A model generated the notes under the pieces. The model was not told the origin of the DNA. It made no database searches and saw only the letters and a program-made list of their open reading frames with translations. From positions 1 to 64,000 of the forward strand of contig JAJZTA010000012.1 in the NCBI GenBank assembly GCA_021849295.1: a stretch of DNA of 64,000 bases. The letters are read 5' to 3'. This document shows, piece by piece, positions 1 through 8,966 of this stretch. Each line of letters opens with the position of its first letter. Positions within the stretch are counted from its first letter, which is position 1. Both the position numbers and the translations under genes were made by a program. This DNA is from Pseudomonadota bacterium. GTDB taxonomy: Bacteria; Pseudomonadota; Alphaproteobacteria; Micavibrionales; UBA2020.

Positions 1-48
1 ACGCAATGCCTCTGTCGTGCGGGCGCACTTGTGCAGTATCTGTCCCAT
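1..48 (-). CDS. IS481-type transposase, N-terminal fragment (runs off left edge)
   Basis: Reading leftward from an ATG at 48, the first 16 codons give MGQILHKCARTTEALR. From memory this matches the start of IS481-family DDE transposases (MGQVLHG-ARTTEAVR type). A purine-rich GGAGGG lies about 8 bases upstream of the ATG. Only the first 16 residues are in the window, so the catalytic domain cannot be seen. The neighbouring IS1595-like remnant ends abruptly just to the right, which suggests this element inserted into it. I did not identify a terminal inverted repeat with confidence. Confidence 0.65.
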   Translation of the reverse strand, partial: MGQILHKCARTTEALR

Positions 49-142
49 AGCTTGTCCCTCCGTATGCGGTTATATCTTATGCCACCATATCGTGGGACTA
101 ATTACCTAACCGGATTCTCTCTCATTGAAAATGGTCAAATTT

Positions 143-418
143 TTAGGGGGAAGACCAAGTTGACGCTGTAATTCTTTTGCAGATACGCCATGCCGTGTTG
201 TGGTGAAAAGATAGATGGCGAAACCAAAGCTGTAAGGATGTTCTGGAAGCCTCAAAAGGTGTCCCTACGGTGGGGTGAATGTGATGACCGCACCACTGGC
301 AAGCATAAGCCCTGACTTTTGTAAGGGCATACCATTGGGCTTCCCGTTCACATTTCGGGCATTTGTGGCCTTGACCGTAACGGATGTTAAAAAGATGATC
401 AGGCAAGCCGCATCATCT
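143..418 (-). pseudogene. IS1595-family transposase remnant (zinc-ribbon part, frameshifted)
   Basis: The fragment encodes a two-CxxC zinc ribbon (CPKCE ... CQWCG) followed by GTPFEASRTSLQLWF, the N-terminal signature of IS1595-type transposases. It is broken in at least two places. Upstream residues DDAAC sit in a different frame from DHLFNIRYGQG. After LWF the conserved AIYLFTTTRHGVSAKELQRQ continues in another frame. The reading then decays, and the DDE nuclease domain is absent. The track ORF (143..406) begins at a TTG and is only one frame of this debris. The element is inactive, probably truncated by the IS481-type insertion to its left. Confidence 0.75.
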
Positions 419-638
419 TTAAATTTATGGTAAAATTATTTTACGGTTATTGTCATGGCGTTCCTCACTGTTTATACCTTCAGCATAGTGAAGATTTAAC
501 CGTACGTTGGTGGGGTAATCACCTTTTTATTGAAAAAGTGGATTGCAAACGGCGTGACAGGATCGAAGCGCGGATTGATGGAAAAAGCCGGATGTTTCTT
601 GAGAGGGGGAACGGCCCTGAATACGGCCTTACAAGGCC

Positions 639-2477
639 TCAGTCCCGCCCGCGCAGGATGTCCAGAAATGTCTTGCCGTATTTGACGAGTTTTCGCTCTC
701 CCACGCCGTGGAGGCGCGCCATTTGCTCCAGCGTTTGCGGTTTTCGGGCGGCCATTTCGCGCAGGGTCCTGTCATGGAAGATGACGTAGGGCGGGACGCT
801 CTGGGCCTGTGCCAGCGTCCTGCGGGCTGTTTTTAGCGCATCGAGCAGGGACTGGTCGATGTCGCCTTCGTCCGGAAGGGGAGTTGAGGCTGCCTTCGGC
901 TTTCTGGCGCTGCGGCTTTCGTGTAGGCGCAATTGGAGCGTTTCTTTGTCTTTGAGGAAGGCTTTGCCTCGCGGCGTCAGGGAAAGGCCGCCGTGATCGG
1001 AATCCACTGCCAGAAAATTGAGCGTGACGAGCTGGCGGAAGACGGATTTCCATTCGGTCTTGCCGAATTCCGTGCCGATGCCGAAGGTGCTGGTCTGGTC
1101 GTGTCCGAAGCGCTGGATGCGTTCGTCGTCCTTTTCCCCCAGCAGGACCGAGATCAGATAGCCGGTGCCGAACCGCTGCTCGGTGCGGTAGACGGCGGAG
1201 AGCGCTTTTTGTGCGGCGATCGTGCCGTCGAACGTTTGCGGCGGCGTCTGGCAGGTATCGCAATTGCCGCAAGGTTCGCAGCTGTCGCCGAAATATTCGA
1301 GAACCGCCTGACGCCGGCAGCCGGCGGTTTCGCAAAGGCCGAGCAGGGCGTTCAGTTTCTGGTGCTCGATGCGCTTTTGCGCTTCGGGCGCGGTGGATAC
1401 GTCGATGAAATTGCGCTGCATCGCGGCATCCTGCGTGCCGAAAATCATCAGTGCGTCCGAGGGCAGGCCGTCCCGACCGGCGCGGCCGGTTTCCTGATAA
1501 TAGGCTTCGATGTTCTTGGGGATGGTCATGTGCGTGACGAAGCGGACGTCCGGCTTGTCGATCCCCATGCCGAAGGCGATGGTGGCGACCATGATGATTT
1601 TTTCTTCTTTTAAAAACCTGTCCTGATGTTGCGCGCGGGTTTCGGCGTCAAGGCCAGCGTGGTAGGGCAGGGCCTCGAAGCCTTCGTTGCAGAGCCACAT
1701 GGCCGTTTCTTCCGTCATCTTGCGGGAAAGGCAATAGACAATGCCGCTGTCTTCGGCGTGCTTTTCTTTGATGAAACGCAGCACCTGCGCGCGCGCGTTG
1801 TCTTTGGGAACGATGGTGTAATGGATGTTCGGACGGTCGAAACCGGCGACGAAACTGCGTCCGTCCTCCAGCCTCAGGCAGTCGATGATGTCCCGCCGCG
1901 TCGGCGCGTCGGCGGTGGCGGTCAGCGCGATGCGCGGCACGGCGGGGTAGCGCTCCGCCAGCAGCGAAAGCTGTTTGTAATGCGGCCTGAAATCGTGCCC
2001 CCACTGCGAGACGCAGTGCGCTTCGTCGATGGCGAACAGCGCGACCGGAGCTTCATCGAGCAAGCTCAAAAAATCTTCCATCAGCAGTCTTTCCGGTGCG
2101 ACGTAGAGAAGATCAAGCTGTCCTTGCATAAGGGCGGTCTTGGCGGCGGAGTTGTCGGCGCCGGACATGTTGGAGTTGATGGCAGCCGCGCGGATGCCGA
2201 GCTGTTGCAGGGCGTCCACTTGGTTTTGCATCAGCGCGATGAGCGGCGAAATGACGATGCCGGTGCCTGCGCGCAGCAGGGAGGGGATTTGATAGCACAG
2301 CGACTTGCCGCCGCCTGTGGGCATCAGTACAAAGGCGTGATGGCCGCCGGTGATATGTTGGATAATGTCCTCTTGCGCGCCGCGAAACGCTTCAAAGCCG
2401 TAAGTCTTCTGCAGGATCTGCAGGGCCTGTTCGGCTATGGGCGAAGCGGACTGGGGAGAGACTTGGGGCATAGGCAT
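639..2477 (-). CDS. recQ: ATP-dependent DNA helicase RecQ
   Basis: A 612-residue superfamily 2 helicase that unwinds DNA 3'-5' in recombination and replication-fork repair. Walker A PTGGGKS lies at residues 53-59 and the DEAH box at 151-154, followed by the RecQ-specific HCVSQWGHDFRP loop. The second RecA-like lobe contains QETGRAGRDG. The RQC zinc-binding cysteines are at about 385-412 (CRRQ ... CEPCGNCDTC), and a C-terminal HRDC domain spans about 535-612. Length is normal for bacterial RecQ. The first ATG (2477) is used; a second in-frame ATG lies two codons downstream. It follows the APC permease gene by 48 bases on the same strand, so the two may be co-transcribed. Confidence 0.97.
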   Translation of the reverse strand: MPMPQVSPQSASPIAEQALQILQKTYGFEAFRGAQEDIIQHITGGHHAFVLMPTGGGKSLCYQIPSLLRAGTGIVISPLIALMQNQVDALQQLGIRAAAINSNMSGADNSAAKTALMQGQLDLLYVAPERLLMEDFLSLLDEAPVALFAIDEAHCVSQWGHDFRPHYKQLSLLAERYPAVPRIALTATADAPTRRDIIDCLRLEDGRSFVAGFDRPNIHYTIVPKDNARAQVLRFIKEKHAEDSGIVYCLSRKMTEETAMWLCNEGFEALPYHAGLDAETRAQHQDRFLKEEKIIMVATIAFGMGIDKPDVRFVTHMTIPKNIEAYYQETGRAGRDGLPSDALMIFGTQDAAMQRNFIDVSTAPEAQKRIEHQKLNALLGLCETAGCRRQAVLEYFGDSCEPCGNCDTCQTPPQTFDGTIAAQKALSAVYRTEQRFGTGYLISVLLGEKDDERIQRFGHDQTSTFGIGTEFGKTEWKSVFRQLVTLNFLAVDSDHGGLSLTPRGKAFLKDKETLQLRLHESRSARKPKAASTPLPDEGDIDQSLLDALKTARRTLAQAQSVPPYVIFHDRTLREMAARKPQTLEQMARLHGVGERKLVKYGKTFLDILRGRD

Positions 2478-2525
2478 ACATCTTTCGCGGCGTTGTATGC
2501 ATCACAGCACAGCGAGGAGAACAAA

Positions 2526-3845
2526 TCAAGAACTTCCCTTGGGAGAAGTTGCCTTGATCGTGCGCCGCCCGCGCCAGAGCACCAGAACGCCTTCCGGCAT
2601 GATCACTGCGCCGTAGAAAACGCAGAGCCACAGGAGACTGTGGCGGTCGTGCAGCCAGGCGTGCCAGAGCAGCATGGCGCAGCTTCCCGCCGCCAGCAGC
2701 CCGCCCAGAAAAGGCCAGAGCGGATAGAGGCCGATCTCTTTCGACAGGCGGCAGGCGGAAAAGTTGACGGCCATGAAGATCAGCAGGAACGTCACGCTGA
2801 CCAGCGTCGAGATAATATCCAGATTGGCCGCCACGCTGAGCAGGATGGACAGCGCCGTCAAAATCAGCAGCGCCACGTAGGGCACGGGGCATTTGCGCGA
2901 CTGCATGGAGAAAATGCGCGGGAGGGCGTGGCTTTCCGCCGCCATCACCTTGGCAAGCCGCGCGGCGCCGAACAGCGTCGCGTTGATCGTCGAGGAGGTG
3001 GACAGAAGCGCGGCGATGCCGATAAGGATGAAGCCCGCCTTGCCGAGCGTCGGCGTCGCGGCGACGGCGAGAACGTATTCCTGATCATGCTGGATCTGCG
3101 CCGGCGTCAGGTTGCCGAGCGCGACCAGCGCGACCAGCACGTACACAACGATGGTGATGCCGATGGCGAGCATGATGGCGCGTTTCAGGTTGCGCTCGGG
3201 GTTCTCCATCTCGTCCACGGCGTTGGGGATAAGCTCGAAACCCTCGTAGGCGACGAAGACCAGCGCGATGGCGACGACGGGCGTGAATATCCCGTGGTTG
3301 AACACAGGCGTGAAGTGGCTGGCGTGGATGCTCGTCATGCCCGCGACGACGAATAGCGCGAGAATGGAGAGCTTCGCCGCCACCACGCTCAGCTCGACGC
3401 GGCCGGAGGCCTTCGCGCCCGTCAGATTGATGGCGAGGAACAAAAGCAGCGAGACGGCGGCCAGCATGTCCGCCTGCGGCGAGAAGACATGGATGCGTTT
3501 CACCAGCGCCGCGCCGTAATCGCCGAACGCCGTGGCGTAAAGGGCGATCGTGCCGATGTAGCCGATCACCAGCAGCCAGCCTGCGAGGCCCGCGACGCTG
3601 GGCGCGTTGAAGGCCTGTTCGATGTAGGTGAAGCTGCCGCCGTCGCTGCGGAACCTGAGCCCGAGGTGGGCGTAGGACAATCCCGTCAAAAGGGCGATGA
3701 CGCCGCCGCCCGCGAGCGACAGGGCGACCGCGTGTCCGGAGACGGAAATCGCGAGGCCCAGCACGGCGAAGCTGCCGCCGCCGATCATGCCGCCGATGCC
3801 GATAGCCGTCACTTCCGCGAGGCTGAGTTTTTCTTCCTGTGCCAT
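2526..3845 (-). CDS. APC-superfamily amino acid permease
   Basis: A 439-residue inner-membrane transporter with about 12 hydrophobic segments. The N-terminus (EVTAIGIGGMIGGGSFAVLG) carries the glycine-rich unwound helix 1 typical of APC amino acid/polyamine permeases. GGSFTYIEQAF and FVAYEGFELIPNAVDEMENPERN are family-typical segments of TM3 and the TM6 region. The substrate cannot be named from sequence. It lies upstream of recQ on the same strand. The gene is intact, and length and composition match its chromosomal neighbours. Confidence 0.9.
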   Translation of the reverse strand: MAQEEKLSLAEVTAIGIGGMIGGGSFAVLGLAISVSGHAVALSLAGGGVIALLTGLSYAHLGLRFRSDGGSFTYIEQAFNAPSVAGLAGWLLVIGYIGTIALYATAFGDYGAALVKRIHVFSPQADMLAAVSLLLFLAINLTGAKASGRVELSVVAAKLSILALFVVAGMTSIHASHFTPVFNHGIFTPVVAIALVFVAYEGFELIPNAVDEMENPERNLKRAIMLAIGITIVVYVLVALVALGNLTPAQIQHDQEYVLAVAATPTLGKAGFILIGIAALLSTSSTINATLFGAARLAKVMAAESHALPRIFSMQSRKCPVPYVALLILTALSILLSVAANLDIISTLVSVTFLLIFMAVNFSACRLSKEIGLYPLWPFLGGLLAAGSCAMLLWHAWLHDRHSLLWLCVFYGAVIMPEGVLVLWRGRRTIKATSPKGSS

Positions 3846-3949
3846 TCCTGATCCGCCCTTGAATTATTGAGAGAAGCTACGCTTTCAGCATCATAGCCGC
3901 CCGTTGCGGATCTTGAAGTTTTTTGCGCCCGCTGCGGCGTTTTGTAAAG

Positions 3950-3978
3950 AAAACCCCGCCATTGGCGGGGTTTTTTTT
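3950..3978 (-). terminator. Rho-independent terminator
   Basis: A CCCCGCCA/TGGCGGGG hairpin with a one-base loop is flanked by an A tract on one side and a run of eight T on the other. It can terminate in both directions. It lies just downstream of the minus-strand repeat-protein gene (stop at 4004) and upstream of the APC permease gene, so it insulates the two. Confidence 0.85.
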
Positions 3979-4003
3979 CGAGAGCCTTGATCCGGAATCA
4001 AGG

Positions 4004-4423
4004 CTAGACGGCTTCTTCAGAGCGCACGGGATAACCGTTGTAATACCATGCGCTGCGCCCATCCACTTCTTCGATGGCAGGCCCGTTATCGCGATGGCGG
4101 CGGCCCTTGCAATACCAGTACCGCGAACCGTCGGCCGTTTGGAGGCAGCGCAGTTCGCCGTTGAGATGCCACTCCTTCTGGCCGCCCGCATATGAAACGG
4201 CAGGCCCGTCCTCGCGGTGCTTGCGCCCGTGGCGGTACCAGTAAGCCGTGCCGTCCGGATATTCGACGGCGGGCCCGTCTTCGCGATGCAGTTGTTCGTT
4301 TTGATACCATCGTCGCACGCCTGCCGCGTCTTTTGTCGGTCCGCTGCGTCCGGATGTTGTTGATAAACCGCTCAGCCATGTCAGAAACTGGTCATTCCAT
4401 TTCTGCGTCACTATCGTCTCCAT
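4004..4423 (-). CDS. Repeat protein with WY..G..HREDGPA units (MORN-variant type)
   Basis: A 139-residue protein of about five tandem units of roughly 23 residues, consensus W-Y-x-x-G-x-x-H-R-E-D-G-P-A-V-x-x-x-D-G. Units 1, 2 and 4 are well kept (LHREDGPAVE, KHREDGPAVS, RHRDNGPAIE). The third is degenerate (LRCLQTADGS). Such HREDGPA repeats occur in phage and bacterial proteins and resemble MORN-variant beta-hairpin arrays; their function is unknown to me. No signal peptide or membrane segment is visible. The gene stands alone, followed by a strong terminator. Confidence 0.8.
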   Translation of the reverse strand: METIVTQKWNDQFLTWLSGLSTTSGRSGPTKDAAGVRRWYQNEQLHREDGPAVEYPDGTAYWYRHGRKHREDGPAVSYAGGQKEWHLNGELRCLQTADGSRYWYCKGRRHRDNGPAIEEVDGRSAWYYNGYPVRSEEAV

Positions 4424-4763
4424 TTACCCCTTCCTCTTTCCGGACGCTCCTCCACACTTCGTCAGTCGTTACGCGCAGAAACTCCGTCAGATCTTTGCTA
4501 AAATAAAAGATGCTCTTACAAGATACATCCACCTCTAACATAACACTGTTGCGGTAAAAAAAGCCTTAACCGAAAACCGGATAACTTATTGAGATTATTC
4601 ATTAAATTTTATATTAATCAGCGCGAAATTCGAGAAAAATCCATGACAGGGAAAGATAACGGAAACATGTTTTCCCCGCTTCGCGGGATTTTTGATACAA
4701 TAGGCGGATACACGCGTTGCGAACCCATTGAAATATGACGGCGCAGAGCCGGAAAGGGCCTAT
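4424..4763. other. Intergenic region (340 bp), no gene seen
   Basis: This lies between the divergent repeat-protein gene and the histidine phosphatase gene. It becomes A+T-rich from about 4540 to 4640, as expected for divergent promoters, but I cannot assign convincing -35/-10 pairs. Short ORFs here are shadows without ribosome binding sites. Confidence 0.5.
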
Positions 4764-5474
4764 ATGACGGAAGCCAAGCTTGTCCTGATGAGACACGGTC
4801 AGACCAAGGACAATCTCGATCATGTGGACACGGGGCAGAACGATGTGCCGCTGACCGCCGAAGGCAGGAAGCAGGCCGACATGGCGGGCCTGATGCTCGG
4901 GAACATCCGTTTCGACAAGGTCTATAGCTCGCCCTTGAGCCGCGCTTACGATACGGCGTTGCTGGCCTTGGAGTCGTCGGGGAAGCAGAAGCACCTGCAG
5001 AACGGCGACGGCACGTGGAAGGTTGAAAAACGCAAAGAGATTATCGAGGTGGACGACGGCGACCTGACGGGGCGCCATATGGACGATCCCGACGTCGTTG
5101 ATTATTTCAAAAAGGCCGTATTCGACAAGGCGCCGCCCAACGGCGAAAGCGAGAAGGATTTCGTCGCGCGCGTGCGGAAGTTTTACGACGACGAGGTCGT
5201 GCCGCGGCTCGGGCGCGGGGAGAACGTTCTCATCGTCGCCCATACCGGCACTTTGCGCGCCCTTTACATCGCGATGGGCCTGACGCCGCAGCCGGAAGAC
5301 GGCCAGCCGTGGAAGAACAGAAAAAAAGTTTATAACGCCATACCGGTGATTAACGAATATAAGGACGGCGTGCTGACGGGTTCCACAGTAGAAGGAGCCG
5401 ACGAGGTTCTCGGGAAGAAAAAGCCGCAGCAGAAAAAACCTTCAGCCAAAAAGACGGGCGATCCAAAACCTTGA
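4764..5474 (+). CDS. Histidine phosphatase (phosphoglycerate mutase-like)
   Basis: A 236-residue histidine-phosphatase-fold protein. The LMRHGQT motif near the N-terminus provides the phosphorylated histidine. SSPLSRAYDTA, PPNGESEKDFVARV and VAHTGTLRAL supply the other conserved positions and resemble 2,3-bisphosphoglycerate-dependent phosphoglycerate mutases. Family membership is secure but the substrate is not. The C-terminus is a Lys/Gln/Pro-rich tail (KKKPQQKKPSAKK). I chose the ATG at 4764 over the track start at 4728 because GGAAAGGG lies at good spacing and the RHG motif then sits at the usual position. The 3' end overlaps the convergent kinase gene by 33 bases. Confidence 0.85.
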   Translation: MTEAKLVLMRHGQTKDNLDHVDTGQNDVPLTAEGRKQADMAGLMLGNIRFDKVYSSPLSRAYDTALLALESSGKQKHLQNGDGTWKVEKRKEIIEVDDGDLTGRHMDDPDVVDYFKKAVFDKAPPNGESEKDFVARVRKFYDDEVVPRLGRGENVLIVAHTGTLRALYIAMGLTPQPEDGQPWKNRKKVYNAIPVINEYKDGVLTGSTVEGADEVLGKKKPQQKKPSAKKTGDPKP

Positions 5475-6515
5475 GGCGCTGTTCGCCGGCGTTGCGCCGA
5501 TGTTTGTTTGCGTGGCCGCGGGCGCTTGCGCGGGCGGCGTGTATTTGAGCTGCAGGGGCCATTTGACGTAATTGTTATATGATCTCCCGTAGTCCGTGCT
5601 CTTTTGCACGTTCAGCGCATAAGCGACATATTCGGCGCAGGCCCAGGTCTGGACCTGTTGGCGCGTGATCTTGATGGATTGCAGGGCGGCATATTCTTCC
5701 AGCACCATGTCGGTGAAGTCGGCGGGGAATTTCTCGTAAAGTTTCTTGAAGCCCGATTCCACCGAAGTGAGATGGCTGAGGCCGAAATCAATGACGCCCG
5801 TGAGCCTTTTGGTTTCGGGGTTCCACAGCATGTTGCCGTCCTTGAGGTCGCAGTGCATGAGGACTTTTTCGGCCGTTGCGGGATTTTTCTCGCGGTAGTC
5901 GATATAGTCGTCCACGGCTTTCTTGAAGAAGTCATAGCGTTCGCCGAACAGCTTGCGGGCGCGGGCGCTGTCCATATCGGCGCGAAGCTGCTTTGCGTCG
6001 AACATGACCTCCGCCGGCGATGCGTCCAGATTCATTTTGACGGCGTCGTCAGCGGGAACGGCATTGGCAAGGTCGGCGCAAAATGTCGCGATGTCTTTTG
6101 CGAGCTGTCGTTTGTCGTCCGGCGCGAGGCCGTCGACGTCCCAGCGGTTCAGCGTTTCTCCCTGCAGGCGCGTCATGCCGAAAAATGAAAGCTTGCGGCC
6201 GGTATAGGTGAGCTTCGGCATCGGCAACTCCGAATCCTGCAGATATTGCAAAAGATCGTGTTCGCGCTCGATGCCCAGAATGAGGTCTTTGGTTTCGATT
6301 CCCGGCCACGCGTAGCCTTGGGACGTTTTGAAGACTTCGTCGCCGACGATGACGGTGTAGGCGGAAAAGCCCTGTCCGGGAAAAACCGGTTTGACCGCGC
6401 CGCTTTTTACCTTTTCCCTGAGATCCGGACGCTCTTCGAGGATGGCGTCGAGAAAGGCGTTGCTGCTCATGCTCTCGGCTCTTTTCACGGCTTGGGCGAA
6501 GTCTTTTTTGAGCAT
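5442..6515 (-). CDS. APH-fold phosphotransferase (aminoglycoside/choline kinase-like)
   Basis: A 357-residue protein with the protein-kinase-like APH fold. HCDLKDGNMLW is the catalytic loop (HxDxxxxN) and GVIDFG is the metal-binding DFG-like motif. The N-terminal lobe is less conserved, with a candidate ATP-anchoring Lys in EVFKTSQ. The family phosphorylates small molecules such as aminoglycosides, choline, homoserine or sugars; nothing here picks one. The gene stands alone and is convergent with the histidine phosphatase gene. There are no resistance-cassette features nearby, so an antibiotic-resistance role should not be assumed. Confidence 0.8.
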   Translation of the reverse strand: MLKKDFAQAVKRAESMSSNAFLDAILEERPDLREKVKSGAVKPVFPGQGFSAYTVIVGDEVFKTSQGYAWPGIETKDLILGIEREHDLLQYLQDSELPMPKLTYTGRKLSFFGMTRLQGETLNRWDVDGLAPDDKRQLAKDIATFCADLANAVPADDAVKMNLDASPAEVMFDAKQLRADMDSARARKLFGERYDFFKKAVDDYIDYREKNPATAEKVLMHCDLKDGNMLWNPETKRLTGVIDFGLSHLTSVESGFKKLYEKFPADFTDMVLEEYAALQSIKITRQQVQTWACAEYVAYALNVQKSTDYGRSYNNYVKWPLQLKYTPPAQAPAATQTNIGATPANSASRFWIARLFG

Positions 6516-6640
6516 GTCGGTGGACCACGGTTAAGAAATTTATATAAACGAAGAATATACTTTATTTTACAGAACATATCAACGGCATATTACTATCCGA
6601 TTGATATATAAAAAAATGTTCAGGATAAGGCCGCCAGCGG

Positions 6641-7990
6641 CTAGTGCGCGGTTTCTGCTTTGCGCTGCTCCAGCAGCTCGGATACAAGCTGGTTCAGGCG
6701 CGAGCCTTCATCGAGCTTCATATGCACGTCGCGCTGCGGGAAGGGGATCTCGATGTGATGCTCTTTAAACAAATCCCAGATCCGGTAGTAAATGTCGCTG
6801 GTGACGTTCGCCACGCCGTCCGCCGGATCGTTGATCCAGGCCAGCAGCAGATGGTTGACCGAACTGTCGCCAAAGCCGGTGATGTAGCAGGCCGGCTGCG
6901 GATCTTCGAGGATGCGGATATGTTCCGTCACCGCCTGCAGAAGCAGCTCCCTGACAAGCTTCATATCCGCCGCGTAGGAAACGCCGACCGGAATGCGGAT
7001 TCTGATTTTTTTGTCGGTGTAGGACCAGTTCTCCACCGTCTGGGTGATGAGGTTCTCATTCGGGATGAGGTGCTCCTTGCCGTCGCGGGTCAAAACGGAC
7101 ACATGGCGCGCGCCCAGAGAGTTCACCCAGCCGAACGTGTCGCCGACGCTGATGACGTCCCCCGGCTTGATGGATTTGTCCAGCAGCAGAATGATGCCGC
7201 TCATCAGGTTGGAAAAAACCTTCTGCAGGCCGAAGCCGATGCCGATGCCGAGCGCGCCGCTGAACATCGTCAGCGTCGTCACGTCTATGCCCACGATATC
7301 CATGCCGATGACGATGCCCACGGCATAAAGGAAGATGTTGGACAGCTTGAAGAACAGCACGCGCTGCGAAGGGGTCAGGCCGTCCGCCTTCTGGAAGATG
7401 CGCTCCAGCAGCGTGGAGACGAGTTTGATCGTCCAGAACAGGATGGAAAAGGCAAACAGGCTTTTCACGACCAGCAAAAGCGACAGCCGGAAGTTGCCGA
7501 CGGTGACGGCGGTTTTGCCCATGATCTTTGTGACGCGGTCGAGCTCGCCGACGATGTTCAGCGCCGCGAGGCACCAGAGCGTCACCGCGAAGATGCGCGA
7601 CCAGAACACGCTTTTGATGACGTTCGAGGTCATGCGGATGATGCCCCACGCCGTTGCCAGACTGGCGGCCGTCCTGAGAATGTAGAACGGCAGCTTCGCC
7701 CCCTGCACGCCGATGGCGGCGAACCACAGAAGCGTGATCAGGAAAACCAGAAAGAAGATCTCGCGGTAGGACTCGTGGAGATGGAGGATATAGCGCGGCT
7801 CGTGCTTTTTGAGCCGTGACGTCAGCCATTCCGTGCTGTGTCTGGCCAGCAGCCGCGCGAAGAAGATGGCAGCGACGATGATGACGATTTGCAGCAGGGA
7901 GTCCTTGGAGACGACATGCCCGATGAACCAGTCATGCGCGACAACAAGCCAATGCTTGAGCCACGGAATGTAATGCTGCATATCTTTCAT
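6641..7990 (-). CDS. MscS-family mechanosensitive ion channel
   Basis: A 449-residue inner-membrane channel that would release solutes on hypo-osmotic shock. Several N-terminal hydrophobic helices precede the pore-lining TM3 (GALGIGIGFGLQKVFSNLMSG), followed by the MscS beta domain (KPGDVISVGDTFGWVNSLGARHVSVLTRDGK in part) and a cytoplasmic vestibule. Longer than E. coli MscS (286 residues), it carries extra N-terminal helices. It is the last gene of a probable operon with the alpha-glucosidase and glk genes (9-base gap to glk). Confidence 0.92.
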   Translation of the reverse strand: MKDMQHYIPWLKHWLVVAHDWFIGHVVSKDSLLQIVIIVAAIFFARLLARHSTEWLTSRLKKHEPRYILHLHESYREIFFLVFLITLLWFAAIGVQGAKLPFYILRTAASLATAWGIIRMTSNVIKSVFWSRIFAVTLWCLAALNIVGELDRVTKIMGKTAVTVGNFRLSLLLVVKSLFAFSILFWTIKLVSTLLERIFQKADGLTPSQRVLFFKLSNIFLYAVGIVIGMDIVGIDVTTLTMFSGALGIGIGFGLQKVFSNLMSGIILLLDKSIKPGDVISVGDTFGWVNSLGARHVSVLTRDGKEHLIPNENLITQTVENWSYTDKKIRIRIPVGVSYAADMKLVRELLLQAVTEHIRILEDPQPACYITGFGDSSVNHLLLAWINDPADGVANVTSDIYYRIWDLFKEHHIEIPFPQRDVHMKLDEGSRLNQLVSELLEQRKAETAH

Positions 7991-7999
7991 AAGGACATC

Positions 8000-8956
8000 T
8001 TACCCTTTTGCCATCTCCATGGCCAGCCCCTGCAGGCCGACGAATCCGGGATAGGGATGGGTGATGACGAAAGTGGGGATGCGCGCAAGATAATCGCGCG
8101 AACGTCCCTTGTTCATGAAGCTTTCGCGGAAGTGGCTGGTTTTGAACCAGTCGCCGAGTTTGGTGACGATGCCGCCCGCGATATAGACGCCGCCGAACGC
8201 GCCGAGCGACAGCGCGACGTTGCCCGCCAGCGTGCCGAGGAGGTCGGCGAACAGGTCGAGCGTTTCGATGCAGGCGGGGCAGGACTTGTCGAGACCCGCC
8301 TTGGTGATGGCGGAGGGCGTTTCCTTCTCCTGCCTGATGCCGTCGAGCGTGCAAATCGCCTGATAGATGTTGAGGATGCCCTTGCCGGAAACGAGCCGTT
8401 CGGCGGAAACATGGTGGTATTTTTCGCGCTTCAGCTCGGCGACGATGTCCCACTCGCGCTGGGTGTTGATGCACATGGTGACGTGTCCGCCCTCGGTCGT
8501 CACCGGAATGGCGCGCCCCTGTTCGTCGAACACGACCGCCGCGACGCCGAGCCCCGTACCGGGGCCGATGATGCCGATGGGCGCGCCTTTTTGCGCCGCG
8601 CCTTCGCCGATCTGGTAGTAATCGTCCGCCGAGAGCAGCGGCACGCCGTGGGCGACGGCGGTGAAATCGTTGATGACGCGCAGGTTGCTGAAGTTCATGT
8701 CGCTGCGGATCTTGCTTTGCGACATGACCCACGTGTGGTTGGGCATTTTGATCTCGTCGCCGAGGATGGGCGCGGCGACGGCAAACACGGCATGATCGGC
8801 GGTGCGCTTGTATTTGGCGAGATAGGCCTTGGCCGCCTCTGTCAGGCTGCCGTAGTCGGCGCAGGCGAGAACGTCAATGTCCTCGACCGCGCCTTTGTCG
8901 TCGACGTGGGCGAAGCGTGCGTTGGTGCCGCCGATGTCCGCAATGAGCCCGTTCAT
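8000..8956 (-). CDS. glk: Glucokinase
   Basis: A 318-residue bacterial-type glucokinase that makes glucose-6-phosphate from glucose and ATP in the cytosol. ADIGGTNARFA at the N-terminus is the phosphate-binding loop, GPGTGLGVAAV is the second phosphate motif, and TEGGHV is part of the glucose site. YIAGGIVTKLGDWF is the C-terminal family signature. It starts 10 bases downstream of the alpha-glucosidase stop. The context (sugar-releasing hydrolase upstream, pgi divergent) supports funnelling freed glucose into glycolysis. Confidence 0.95.
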   Translation of the reverse strand: MNGLIADIGGTNARFAHVDDKGAVEDIDVLACADYGSLTEAAKAYLAKYKRTADHAVFAVAAPILGDEIKMPNHTWVMSQSKIRSDMNFSNLRVINDFTAVAHGVPLLSADDYYQIGEGAAQKGAPIGIIGPGTGLGVAAVVFDEQGRAIPVTTEGGHVTMCINTQREWDIVAELKREKYHHVSAERLVSGKGILNIYQAICTLDGIRQEKETPSAITKAGLDKSCPACIETLDLFADLLGTLAGNVALSLGAFGGVYIAGGIVTKLGDWFKTSHFRESFMNKGRSRDYLARIPTFVITHPYPGFVGLQGLAMEMAKG

Positions 8957-8966
8957 GATACGCTAC

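Noticed and set aside
427-789. 120-residue plus-strand ORF right of the transposase remnant
   Set aside because: No ribosome site or recognisable domain; its second half is antisense to the recQ 3' end.
1626-3356. 576-residue plus-strand ORF over recQ and the permease
   Set aside because: Antisense shadow in GC-rich DNA. Arg/His/Asp/Gln-rich with no family resemblance, while both opposite genes have clear domains.
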